From Chitinophagales bacterium (lineage in GTDB: Bacteria; Bacteroidota; Bacteroidia; Chitinophagales; Saprospiraceae), in NCBI GenBank assembly GCA_013298845.1, contig JAAFJN010000013.1:62001-126000 (forward strand): 64,000 nucleotides of DNA, written 5' to 3'. Of the stretch, positions 25,911 through 35,614 are shown piece after piece. The position numbers were made by a program, and so were the translations under genes. The first letter of the stretch is position 1. The number at the start of each line of letters is the position of its first letter. The notes under the pieces are model-generated. The model made no database searches and was not told the origin of the DNA. It was given only the letters and a program-made list of their open reading frames with translations.

Positions 25911-26675
25911 ATGTCAATAAAAAATGACGAAGAATTGGCCGGAATGAAAAAGGCAAGTGAAGCCGTGGCTTGTACATTAAAAGAAATGCAAGATTACGCC
26001 AAACCCGGTATGTCAACCAAACAATTAGACCTGTATGGCGCAAAAATACTGGCGGATTTTGGGGCAAAATCAGCGCCGTACCTTACCTATGGTTTTCCCG
26101 GTTGGACTTGTATCAGTTTAAACCGAGAATTTTGTCACGGTATTCCTTCGGATAAAAAAATATTGAAAGAGGGAGATCTGCTCAATATTGATGTTTCAGC
26201 GGAACTGAACGGTTTTTGGGCGGATAATGGCAGTTCTTTTGTCGTTGGGGAAGACATTCACCACCACCAAAAACTCATCAATGCTTCAAAAGAGATTTTG
26301 CGTAAAGCCATTTACAGTATTAAGGGCGGGGTTAAGATCTCAGATATTGGGTTTATTATTGAAACCGAAGCCAAAAAACGCGGCTACAAAGTGATTAAAA
26401 ATTTGACGGGACACGGTATCGGCAGAAGCCTGCACGAAGCCCCCAATGAAATTCCCAATTACCGGGATCGTTTTAATTTGACCAAGTTTAAAAAGAACTC
26501 AGTGGTGGCTATTGAAACGTTTATTTCAACTACGTCTATCTACGCCGAAACCCTGAAGGATGGCTGGACGATGGTGGGCAACAACGGTGGTTTTATGGCG
26601 CAACACGAACACACGGTGGTGGTTACGGATAATCAGCCTATGATATTGACGGAAATGAACGGAATATGGCATTAG
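25911..26675 (+). CDS. map: type I methionine aminopeptidase
   Basis: 254 aa. It removes the N-terminal Met from nascent proteins. The dinuclear metal ligands are in place: D94, D105, H168, E202 and E233, plus the substrate-contact H76 (FCHGIP). The N-terminus starts directly with the pita-bread fold (NDEELAGMKKASE), so it has no SEC-C or zinc-finger extension. Here it is a stand-alone gene, not in the ribosomal/secY operon where many bacteria keep map, so it may be a second copy. Confidence 0.95.
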   Translation: MSIKNDEELAGMKKASEAVACTLKEMQDYAKPGMSTKQLDLYGAKILADFGAKSAPYLTYGFPGWTCISLNREFCHGIPSDKKILKEGDLLNIDVSAELNGFWADNGSSFVVGEDIHHHQKLINASKEILRKAIYSIKGGVKISDIGFIIETEAKKRGYKVIKNLTGHGIGRSLHEAPNEIPNYRDRFNLTKFKKNSVVAIETFISTTSIYAETLKDGWTMVGNNGGFMAQHEHTVVVTDNQPMILTEMNGIWH

Positions 26676-26747
26676 TTTAGGACTAAAAGTACCTCTTTTG
26701 GTAGATCGTTTATTGGTACGGTGTATTTTTCAAGTTCAAAATTGAGT

Positions 26748-26755
26748 TATATTTG
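26748..26755 (+). promoter_or_regulatory. possible -7 element of dinD (TATATTTG)
   Basis: TATATTTG fits TAnnTTTG, 38 bp before the dinD start. A TTTT-rich stretch about 20 bp upstream could be the -33 region. No LexA-like palindrome was recognised. Confidence 0.4.
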
Positions 26756-26793
26756 TGGTTTCAAAAAATGACCTAAACTGTTAAATTTCTCCT

Positions 26794-27651
26794 ATGAAAA
26801 AAGAAGTTACCCATCAGCACAACAACCTGTTTGAACAAATCAGGCAGACGGACGAAAATGGCCATGAATTTTGGAGTGCTCGTGATTTATCTAAAGTGCT
26901 GGAGTACGCGGAGTTCAGAAACTTCAAGCCAGTTATTGATAAAGCGAAGGAATCCTGTAAAAATAGTGGGCAATCTATTGAAAACCATTTCGTGGGATTC
27001 CACGAAATGGTCAAAATTGGCTCTGGCGCAGAACGTGGCTTTGATGACGGTGTAAAACTATCCCGCTACGCCTGTTACCTGATTGTACAAAATGCCGACC
27101 CGAGTAAAGAAGTGGTGGCTTTAGGCCAAACCTATTTTGCCGTGCAAACCCGTTTGCAGGAAATTCGGCAGATGGACGCGTACAACAACCTCAGTACCGA
27201 AGATGAAAAGCGGTTGTTTCTGCGCAACGAAATGGCCAAACACAATATCCAGTTGGCCGCTGCTGCCAAAGACGCCGGCGTTATTGAACCGGTAGATTAC
27301 GCCATTTTTCAAAACCACGGTTACATGGGCTTGTATGGCGGCCTGGATGCCAAAGCCATTCACCAACGAAAAGGTTTGAAAAAAAGCCAGCAAATACTCG
27401 ACCATATGGGCAGTACGGAATTGGCCGCAAATCTGTTCCGGGCTACCCAAACTGAAGAAAAATTAAAGCGGGAAAATATTCAGGGCAAACAAAACGCCAA
27501 CAAAACGCATTACGAGGTAGGCAAAAAAGTGAGAAAAACCATTGCCGAATTGGGTGGTACTATGCCTGAAAACCTGCCCGTGGCCGATAGTATTAAAAAA
27601 TTAGAAAAAAATACGGAACCTAAACCACTGAACCCCGAAAAAGAAGAATAA
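26794..27651 (+). CDS. dinD: DNA damage-inducible protein D
   Basis: 285 aa. The N-terminal Bro-N-like region (FWSARDLSKVLEYAEFRNFKPVIDKA, about 27-52) and the following block GSGAERGFDDGVKLSRYACYLIVQNADPSK (about 72-101) are hallmarks of DinD. In E. coli DinD is SOS-induced and inhibits RecA filament strand exchange. The C-terminal half (NIQLAAAAKDAGV ... GGLDAKAIHQRKGLKKSQQILDHMGSTELAANLFRATQTEEKL) is also complete. The tail is Lys/Glu-rich. The stop codon overlaps the ATG of a small frame (TAATG). Confidence 0.93.
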   Translation: MKKEVTHQHNNLFEQIRQTDENGHEFWSARDLSKVLEYAEFRNFKPVIDKAKESCKNSGQSIENHFVGFHEMVKIGSGAERGFDDGVKLSRYACYLIVQNADPSKEVVALGQTYFAVQTRLQEIRQMDAYNNLSTEDEKRLFLRNEMAKHNIQLAAAAKDAGVIEPVDYAIFQNHGYMGLYGGLDAKAIHQRKGLKKSQQILDHMGSTELAANLFRATQTEEKLKRENIQGKQNANKTHYEVGKKVRKTIAELGGTMPENLPVADSIKKLEKNTEPKPLNPEKEE

Positions 27652-27857
27652 TGTCCTTCTCCAAACCACTGCTTTTTACCCTTCTAAAATCCACGCTACT
27701 GTCCATTTTGGTGTTTGGAACGGTTTCTTTTGTTTCGGTATTGCCGGACTTTAATACGCACGTGGATTTTGGTGACTTTTGTGGTGATAAAGGCAAGGCC
27801 CAAAAACGCCTGAGACATTTCATTACATCATTCATCACTAATATAATCCGCTTATGA
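27651..27857 (+). CDS. possible small exported or membrane protein (68 aa)
   Basis: The start overlaps the dinD stop (TAATG) and the stop overlaps the chitinase start (ATGA), a coupled arrangement at both ends. The N-terminus has a hydrophobic run (LLFTLLKSTLLSILVFGTVSFVSVL) fitting a signal or anchor. The rest is short and basic at the end. No similarity is recognised. It may be only a fortuitous open frame covering the chitinase leader, so confidence is low. Confidence 0.3.
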   Translation: MSFSKPLLFTLLKSTLLSILVFGTVSFVSVLPDFNTHVDFGDFCGDKGKAQKRLRHFITSFITNIIRL

Positions 27858-29437
27858 CATCGGTACGAAATCTTGCTGTTTTTTTGTTCACCGTACTTGC
27901 CACCAGTCTTTTGGCCCAAAATCCCGCTTTGGTAGGGTATTGGCACAACTGGAATACACCTTCCGCGCCGTATATCCCGATTGACCAGGTGGATGACCGC
28001 TACAACGTCATTTTGGCGGCTTTTGCCACACCCACGGCCGGTACAACCTACAATATGACCTTTACGCCCACCGGTGTTAGCCAGGCTCAGTTTATTGCCC
28101 AGGTACAGGCGTTAAAGGCCCAGGGCAAACGCGTGGGCATCAGCATTGGTGGGGGAGGGACGACGGTAAAAATCAACAGCGCCAGCGAGGAGAACACTTT
28201 TGTGAGTTCGATGCTTTCGATCATCAACACGTATGGTTTTGATGCCGTGGATCTCGACCTGGAAAGCGGATCTTTGTCCATCAGCGGCGGCACCATCGCC
28301 AATCCGGCGGATGTTCCCATCATTCGGATGATTAACGCCACCAAAACGATCATGAGCAGTTACCGGGCCACCCACAGCAACCAAAAATTATTCCTGACTA
28401 TGGCTCCCGAAACGGCCCATTCCATCGGCGGGCAATCGGCGTGGAACGGCGTTTGGGGTTCGTACCTGCCCATTATCCACGCCCTGCGCGATTCGCTCGA
28501 CATAATGATGGTGCAACTCTACAACAGCGGTTCCATGTACGGGGCCGACGGCGGCATTTATAACCAGGGTACCGCCGATTTTATCGTGGCCCTCGGGGAG
28601 GCAATGATTGTGGGGTTTAACGTGGACCGGTGGAGCAACCAGGCCGGGCCGTTTGTGGGGTTGCCCGCCAATAAAATCGCCATCGGGTTGCCCGCCTGCA
28701 CCTCGGCGGCGGGCGGCGGATACACGTCCCCCGCCGTGGTAAAAAGCGCCATTGATTATTTGCGCGGTACGGGGCCAAAACCCGGCACCTACACCCGAAT
28801 CAGCCCCACGGGTTACCCCAATTTACGCGGCATGATGACCTGGTCCATCAACTGGGATGCGGTGAGTACCTGCGGCCCGGCGTACGAATTTGCGGGTAAT
28901 TTTGAAACCATATTTTCGGCCCCGCTGCCCGTCGAACTGGCGTATTTTTCGGGAAAATACGCGGAAAAAAGTCAAACCACAACTTTGGAATGGACGATCA
29001 CCTCGGCGGAAAACAATCGCCATTTTGAGGTGGAGCACAGCGCAGATGGTCGTGTGTTTGCAACCATCGGAACGGTGCTCGCCACCGGCGATGCTAAAAT
29101 GTACCAATTTGTGCACGAAAAGCCCGCACCGGGGCTGCACCATTATCGGCTCCGTTCGGTGGATCTGGATGGCGCGGCCACCTATTCCAATATCATTACC
29201 GTGTTGGTACGCGATGCCAACGCCATGCAGGTGTATCCCAATCCGGTTACGGCAATGCTAACGGTAGAATTGCCCGCCGAGGGTGGCCGAATACACGTGT
29301 ACGACGCTGTCGGTCAATTGCGCCAAACTTTGGAAGTTTCGGGAAAAACGACCCAAGTTGACCTCTGTGGCTACGCGCCCGGTTTGTATTGTGTGGTGGA
29401 GTCGGGTGGGGGGATGAAGTGGGTAATAAAACAGTAG
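27854..29437 (+). CDS. GH18 chitinase-like glycosidase with T9SS type A sorting domain
   Basis: 527 aa. Signal peptide (VRNLAVFLFTVLATSLLAQ). The GH18 barrel covers about 24-350: VGYWHNWN, ISIGGGG, and the catalytic FDAVDLDLES with DxxDxDxE (Glu near residue 136), then MAPE, MVQLYN and MMTWSINWD. These substrate-assisted enzymes cut chitin or related beta-1,4-GlcNAc chains. A linker module (LPVELAYFSGKY...NRHFEVEHSADG) and the sorting domain (VYPNPVTAMLTVEL to the C-terminus) follow. The enzyme is thus exported by T9SS. The start overlaps the stop of the 68-codon frame. Confidence 0.93.
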   Translation: MTSVRNLAVFLFTVLATSLLAQNPALVGYWHNWNTPSAPYIPIDQVDDRYNVILAAFATPTAGTTYNMTFTPTGVSQAQFIAQVQALKAQGKRVGISIGGGGTTVKINSASEENTFVSSMLSIINTYGFDAVDLDLESGSLSISGGTIANPADVPIIRMINATKTIMSSYRATHSNQKLFLTMAPETAHSIGGQSAWNGVWGSYLPIIHALRDSLDIMMVQLYNSGSMYGADGGIYNQGTADFIVALGEAMIVGFNVDRWSNQAGPFVGLPANKIAIGLPACTSAAGGGYTSPAVVKSAIDYLRGTGPKPGTYTRISPTGYPNLRGMMTWSINWDAVSTCGPAYEFAGNFETIFSAPLPVELAYFSGKYAEKSQTTTLEWTITSAENNRHFEVEHSADGRVFATIGTVLATGDAKMYQFVHEKPAPGLHHYRLRSVDLDGAATYSNIITVLVRDANAMQVYPNPVTAMLTVELPAEGGRIHVYDAVGQLRQTLEVSGKTTQVDLCGYAPGLYCVVESGGGMKWVIKQ

Positions 29438-29506
29438 GGTATTCAATACAAACATGTTGCGGTGAATTTTGTTATATCTCCATTTTTTAAACAAACACAC
29501 CACACC

Positions 29507-30241
29507 ATGAAATTCCGTTTTGTACCGCTGCTTTTGGGGTGTATAGGCCTGTTGTTGGCCTGTACCCACGCGCCCATGCAAGAACTAACGCCGGAACCAT
29601 CGGACCCGCCTGTAACTGTAAAAGAAACGGTAGATATCCTTTGTTTGGGCGATTCATACACCAAAGGCGAGGGTATTGTAGCCACCGGTAATTTTCCCAA
29701 TCAATTGAAAGACAGTTTGATACAATCGGGTTATATCATGTTGCCGGGCACTCCGCGCATTATTGCCCAAACGGGTTGGCGCACCGATCAACTCAAAACG
29801 GCCATTGCCAACGCCACCGAAATTAAGGATAGCACCTTCAGCATCGTTACGTTGTGCATCGGGGTAAATAACCAATACCAGAACGTGAATTTTGAGCAAT
29901 ACGCCCCCGATTTTGAGGCGTTGTTACAAACGGCCATTGCGCGCGCGGGTGGGCGCACCGAGCGGGTTTTTGTATTGTCCATCCCCGATTGGGCTTTTAC
30001 GCCATTTGGCCAAAATTCCTCCGATCCGTACGCTATTTCCCAAAAAATTGACGCCTACAACGCCGTTAATCAGGAAATAGCCACCCAATACGGGGTGCAT
30101 TATATCAACGTTACGCCCGTATCGCGGCAAGGTTTGGTGCGCACCGATTTGGTCGCCACCGATAAATTGCACCCCTCGGCCCGGCAGTACACCGAATGGA
30201 TCAAACTTTTGGTGCCATTGGCGCGGAATGCGTTGAAATAA
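29507..30241 (+). CDS. SGNH/GDSL hydrolase lipoprotein
   Basis: 244 aa from the ATG at 29507. Lipoprotein signal with lipobox LLAC (Cys19). Block I GDS (CLGDSYTKGEG, Ser50), a block III-like GVNNQYQ, and block V DKLHPSARQY near residue 220 give the Ser-Asp-His triad of SGNH esterases. These often remove acetyl or acyl groups from sugars or lipids. It follows the chitinase gene by 69 bp, so deacetylation of a glycan is a possible role, which is inference. Confidence 0.87.
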   Translation: MKFRFVPLLLGCIGLLLACTHAPMQELTPEPSDPPVTVKETVDILCLGDSYTKGEGIVATGNFPNQLKDSLIQSGYIMLPGTPRIIAQTGWRTDQLKTAIANATEIKDSTFSIVTLCIGVNNQYQNVNFEQYAPDFEALLQTAIARAGGRTERVFVLSIPDWAFTPFGQNSSDPYAISQKIDAYNAVNQEIATQYGVHYINVTPVSRQGLVRTDLVATDKLHPSARQYTEWIKLLVPLARNALK

Positions 30242-30360
30242 GCCCCCTCAAAACGCCTTTCATCACGAACCAATCCTGAAAAATCGAATAAATGTAAGTC
30301 TTGGTCGCATAATTTCTCCAAGTCCAAATTATATCCGAATTTTGCGGAAAAATTAATGAT

Positions 30361-30906
30361 ATGACCACATCAAAGTCGCTTTTTTCCGCTGATGGTTTAG
30401 ATGACCGCAGCCTTGAGTTTTTAGTAAGTGCATTAGAGCAAAATAATTTGCCGGGTTTTGACTATTTTGAATACAAAAAGGCCGTTGTTACCCTCTTGGG
30501 TATGGGTATTGAAGAGGGAAACGCGTACAAAAGCGCTTTTGCTACCGCCGCCACCATTGGCCTTACAAAAGATAAACTCATCGAAACCGCCGGATATTAC
30601 CGCAATTTGTTATCGAAAGAAAAAGAAAAATTCGATCAGGCGCTCGAAAACCAAACCAAAGGAAAAGTTACCGATAAACAGGAAGAAATTAAACGCCTGA
30701 ACGACCAAATTGAACGCCATAAGGCCGAAATTGTGCGTCTTCAGGAAGAAATTGCCCTTTATCGCACCCAAATTGAACAAGCCGAAGTTACCGTAAAAAC
30801 CGAACAAGACAAAATTGGCAAGGCCCACGGTAATTTTGAACGTACCCACGCGGCATTGTTGCTCCAAATGGACAAAGACATCGAACAAATTCACAAATAT
30901 TTGTAA
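30361..30906 (+). CDS. coiled-coil protein, first gene of a four-gene unit
   Basis: 181 aa. The N-terminal third (residues 10-80) is a predicted helical domain: LDDRSLEFLVSALEQNNLPGFDYFEYKKAV, GMGIEEGNAYKSAFATAATIGLTKDKLIETAGYY. Residues 85-165 form a strongly charged coiled coil (KLNDQIERHKAEIVRLQEEI). No signal peptide. The stop overlaps the ATG of the next gene (TAATG), so the two products are probably made in stoichiometric amounts and may bind through their coiled coils. Function unknown. Confidence 0.8.
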   Translation: MTTSKSLFSADGLDDRSLEFLVSALEQNNLPGFDYFEYKKAVVTLLGMGIEEGNAYKSAFATAATIGLTKDKLIETAGYYRNLLSKEKEKFDQALENQTKGKVTDKQEEIKRLNDQIERHKAEIVRLQEEIALYRTQIEQAEVTVKTEQDKIGKAHGNFERTHAALLLQMDKDIEQIHKYL

Positions 30907-31910
30907 TGGCAAACAAAAGTTTTTGGCAACGCCCCGAAGGCGTCACCGGTGCCCTGTTTTTGCTGGGGGCCGGCGTAGGGGCGGTGTTGCTGGCCGATAA
31001 AATTTTACCCATTCTCAACAGCATCGTTAGTTCTACCGTGAGTTTGGCGGCGGGGCTGGCCGTGTTGGCGGGTTTGGTCTTCGTCGTATTAGACCCCAAA
31101 ATGCGCAATTTGGTGTGGTACGCGTACAAATCTGTCATGCGCGCCATCACGGGGATATTTGTCGAAATCAACCCGATTGCGATTTTAAAATCGTACATCG
31201 AGGATTTGGAGGATAACCTGCGCAAAATGAGCAAACAAATTGGCGCTTTACGCGGCCAAATGCGCACCCTGCAAGGTACTTACGACACCAACGCCAAAGA
31301 CATCCAGACGCAGATGAAATTGGCGGAACAAGCCCAAAAATCCGGCGACGAACGCAACGTTACCCTCGCTGCCCGTAAAGCGGGTCGTTTGCAGGAGGCC
31401 AACGCCAAATACGAAGTGTTGCTGGGCAAAATGGATGTGTTGTACAAAATGCTCACCCGCATGTACGAAAACTCCGAAATTATGCTCGAAGACACCCGCG
31501 ATCAGGTGCAAATTCGCATTCAGGAATACGAAGCCATTAAAACCTCTAACTCGGCCATTCGGTCGGCCATGAGCATTTTAAAAGGCGACCCCGACCAACG
31601 CGCTTTGTTCGACCAGGCCACCGAGGCGTTGGTGGATGACTTGAGTTTAAAAGTGGGCGAAATGGAGCGTTTTATGGATACCAGCCGCAACCTGATGGCC
31701 TCCATTGATTTGCAAAACGGCGTATTTGAAGAAGACGGCCTGCGTTTGCTCGAAGAGTGGGAAAGCAAAGGTTCTATCCTCTCGGCCCCGGCTTCGGTGA
31801 ACAAAAAAGAAAAAAATAACCCCGGCCCGGCGTTGGATTTGAACCAGCCCCGTCCTGAACCGTTAAAGCAGGACGGAACCCCCAACCGGTATTCTGATTT
31901 ATTTGACTAA
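30906..31910 (+). CDS. membrane-anchored coiled-coil protein (PspA-like helical region)
   Basis: 334 aa. Two hydrophobic spans (about 16-33 and 40-62, ending VFVVLDPKMRN) are followed by a long helical region (80-275) with PspA/IM30-like composition: YIEDLEDNLRKMSKQIGALRGQMRTLQ and RKAGRLQEANAKYEVLLGKMDVLYKMLTRMYENSEIM. A Pro-rich disordered tail ends the protein. It might sense or stabilise the inner membrane together with the coiled-coil protein encoded just before it. The resemblance to PspA is a pattern impression only. Confidence 0.7.
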   Translation: MANKSFWQRPEGVTGALFLLGAGVGAVLLADKILPILNSIVSSTVSLAAGLAVLAGLVFVVLDPKMRNLVWYAYKSVMRAITGIFVEINPIAILKSYIEDLEDNLRKMSKQIGALRGQMRTLQGTYDTNAKDIQTQMKLAEQAQKSGDERNVTLAARKAGRLQEANAKYEVLLGKMDVLYKMLTRMYENSEIMLEDTRDQVQIRIQEYEAIKTSNSAIRSAMSILKGDPDQRALFDQATEALVDDLSLKVGEMERFMDTSRNLMASIDLQNGVFEEDGLRLLEEWESKGSILSAPASVNKKEKNNPGPALDLNQPRPEPLKQDGTPNRYSDLFD

Positions 31911-31921
31911 GGACAAAAGAC

Positions 31922-32740
31922 ATGCAGTGGCGTGGAAAAATATGGACTGGAATTGCCGGTATTTTTATTGGTGATTTGATCGGGCTGCCTTTGGGCGGCC
32001 TGACTGGTTTTATTGCGGGGGCATTGTTGGGGCATTATTTTTTGGATGCACCCGACGAAAAAGCCGCCGATGAAGAAGCGTTTCAGGCGTATCGCCAGCG
32101 GCAGGGGCGGTTTATTTTTCACGTCATGGCGCTGGGGGCCAAATTGGCCAAAGCCGACGGCCCCATTAACCAGTTGGAGCGCGACCACGTGGACCGCCTG
32201 ATGCGGCAACAGTTCCGCCTCAACGACCGGGGCCGCTCCGACGCCATTCGGATTTGGAACCAGGTCAAAGATTCATCGGAACCCTTCGAGCAGTACGTAA
32301 CGGCTTTTAACGATGCTTTTGGCAAAGAGCGTTACCAGGTGAATAATATGATGGATTTGTTGTTTTCCATTGCCGCCGCCGATGGCCGCCTCAATCCCCG
32401 CGAAGAAGAATTGTTGTTGCGCGCCGCCCACACGTTCCGCATCAGCCGGATGCAATACGACCGCATTAAACAGCGGTTTTTTCACGCGCCACCGCCCAAA
32501 TCGGCCACCTACAACCCGTTGGACCCACATTACGCCATTTTGGGCGTGGCCTACAGCGATTCCATTGATACCATTAAACAAAAATACCGGACACTGGCCA
32601 TGCGTTGGCACCCGGATAAAGTAGCGGCCACCGGCGCTTCGCTCGAAGCCCAGCGACACGCCAAAGAAAAGTTTCAACAAATTAAAGATGCCTACGAACA
32701 GGTCATGTTGCACAAGCAAAATCCGTACAAAAAATTATGA
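31922..32740 (+). CDS. TerB-DnaJ (DjlA-like) membrane co-chaperone
   Basis: 272 aa. A Gly-rich N-terminal span (IAGIFIGDLIGLPLGGLTGFIAGALLGHYF, about 12-41) resembles the DjlA dimerising helix. A TerB-like domain (about 55-185: FIFHVMALGAKLAKADGPINQLERDHV and LLFSIAAADGRLNPREEELLLRAA) and a C-terminal J domain follow, with the HPD motif (WHPDK, near residue 230). DjlA proteins are inner-membrane J proteins that recruit DnaK. It starts 11 bp after the previous gene and overlaps the next by 4 bp, so it belongs to the same unit. Confidence 0.9.
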   Translation: MQWRGKIWTGIAGIFIGDLIGLPLGGLTGFIAGALLGHYFLDAPDEKAADEEAFQAYRQRQGRFIFHVMALGAKLAKADGPINQLERDHVDRLMRQQFRLNDRGRSDAIRIWNQVKDSSEPFEQYVTAFNDAFGKERYQVNNMMDLLFSIAAADGRLNPREEELLLRAAHTFRISRMQYDRIKQRFFHAPPPKSATYNPLDPHYAILGVAYSDSIDTIKQKYRTLAMRWHPDKVAATGASLEAQRHAKEKFQQIKDAYEQVMLHKQNPYKKL

Positions 32741-33033
32741 TCAAGCGCATTGTTAAAATGACCTTTCAACCGGACCAAACCGAGACCTTTCTCCGGGAGG
32801 TTTTTGACCAAAGTAAAGATAAAATTCGCGCTTTCGACGGATGCCACAGCATGGAACTGCTGCGCGACACCGCCCAGCCCAACGTCCTGTTTACCTTTAG
32901 TGTGTGGACCTCCGAAGCCCATTTAAACGCCTACCGCGCCTCCGAATTATTTCAAAACACCTGGGCCAAAACCAAGGTATTGTTCGCTGATAAACCCGCC
33001 GCGTGGTCGGTGGAGGTGGTGGATGTGGGGTAG
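32737..33033 (+). CDS. ABM-family (antibiotic biosynthesis monooxygenase-like) protein
   Basis: 98 aa, a small ferredoxin-like alpha+beta fold: strand MIKRIVKMTFQPDQ, helix TETFLREVFDQS, strand CHSMELLRD, strand VLFTFSVWTSEAHLNAYRAS, and a closing KTKVLFADKPAAWSVEVV. Members act as cofactor-free monooxygenases or haem-degrading enzymes, but many are unassigned. It overlaps the TerB-DnaJ gene by 4 bp (ATGA) and is the last of the unit. Confidence 0.8.
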   Translation: MIKRIVKMTFQPDQTETFLREVFDQSKDKIRAFDGCHSMELLRDTAQPNVLFTFSVWTSEAHLNAYRASELFQNTWAKTKVLFADKPAAWSVEVVDVG

Positions 33034-33133
33034 GTTCCTTTGCCGCCCTGTCAGCAAACCTGACACGTATTCACCATATTCCTGCAAAAATGGCAGTATT
33101 ACAAGATTGGCACGAAGTCTGATATGCTCTAGT

Positions 33134-33152
33134 ATCCGAATCATGTTCGGAT
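33134..33152. promoter_or_regulatory. inverted repeat upstream of groES
   Basis: A perfect 7-bp inverted repeat, ATCCGAA-N5-TTCGGAT, 49 bp before the groES start. It could be an operator or a 5' UTR stem. It is not the CIRCE element. A weak -7-like TAATTTTA lies at about 33184-33191. Confidence 0.4.
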
Positions 33153-33200
33153 TTGACACTCATTTTCGCATATTAACAAAACAAAATAATTTTAGCACGT

Positions 33201-35142
<1,942 letters not shown>

Positions 35143-35198
35143 TCATCAGCGACATTCTACGGGGTTTTTATCACTCCGCAGTGCGTTCTAAATAAATT

Positions 35199-35242
35199 GG
35201 CCCTAAAGCGAAGTTTCGACTTTGCTTTAGGGCCTTTTTTTT
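35199..35242 (+). terminator. rho-independent terminator of groESL
   Basis: An 11-bp perfect stem, GGCCCTAAAGC (35199-35209) with GCTTTAGGGCC (35224-35234), is followed directly by eight T (35235-35242). It lies 57 bp after the groEL stop. Confidence 0.92.
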
Positions 35243-35261
35243 GGCCAATTTTTTTAATATT

Positions 35262-35300
35262 GAACACCGAACACCGAACACCGAACACCGAACACCGAAG
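35262..35300 (+). repeat. left arm of the second inverted heptamer array
   Basis: About five tandem copies of GAACACC. The reverse complement of this unit, in varied form, makes up the right arm at 35424-35613. The AT-rich spacer 35301-35423 holds no gene. Confidence 0.88.
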
Positions 35301-35423
35301 TGTTTGCTTTTTAAATGGCCTTGCTGCATTCAATTTTCAGTACTAAATGTCATTATAATTAAACACGGAATAGTGTCACATTATTATTTATAATATGTTT
35401 TAGTTTTATTTAATTAAATATCA

Positions 35424-35613
35424 CTTCAATATTCGATGTTCGACACTTCGATATTCAACACTTCGATGTTCGGCGTTCGACATTCGGTGTTCGACATTCA
35501 ATTTTCGGTGTTCAATATTCGGCGTTCGGTGTTCGACATTCAATATTCGGCGTTCGACACTTCGATATCCAACACTTCGGTGTTCGATGTTCGGTGTTCG
35601 ATGTTCGATGTTC
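35424..35613 (-). repeat. right arm of the second inverted heptamer array
   Basis: Some 190 bp of degenerate 7-8-bp units TTCGRTG/TTCGACA/TTCAATA. The copies nearest the peptidase stop (TTCGGTGTTCGATG) are closest to the exact reverse complement of the left arm. It ends 1-2 bp from the stop codon of the minus-strand peptidase gene. An open frame across the array (FDTSIFNTSMF-like) is an artefact of the repeat. Confidence 0.85.
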
Positions 35614-35614
35614 C

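Noticed and set aside
27620-27946. 108-codon minus-strand frame between dinD and the chitinase
   Set aside because: Antisense to dinD, the small coupled frame and the chitinase signal peptide; no motifs.
33100-33200. CIRCE element or sigma-54 promoter before groES
   Set aside because: TTAGCACG near 33191 lacks the inverted partner of CIRCE, and TGGCAC near 33109 has no matching -12 GC element.
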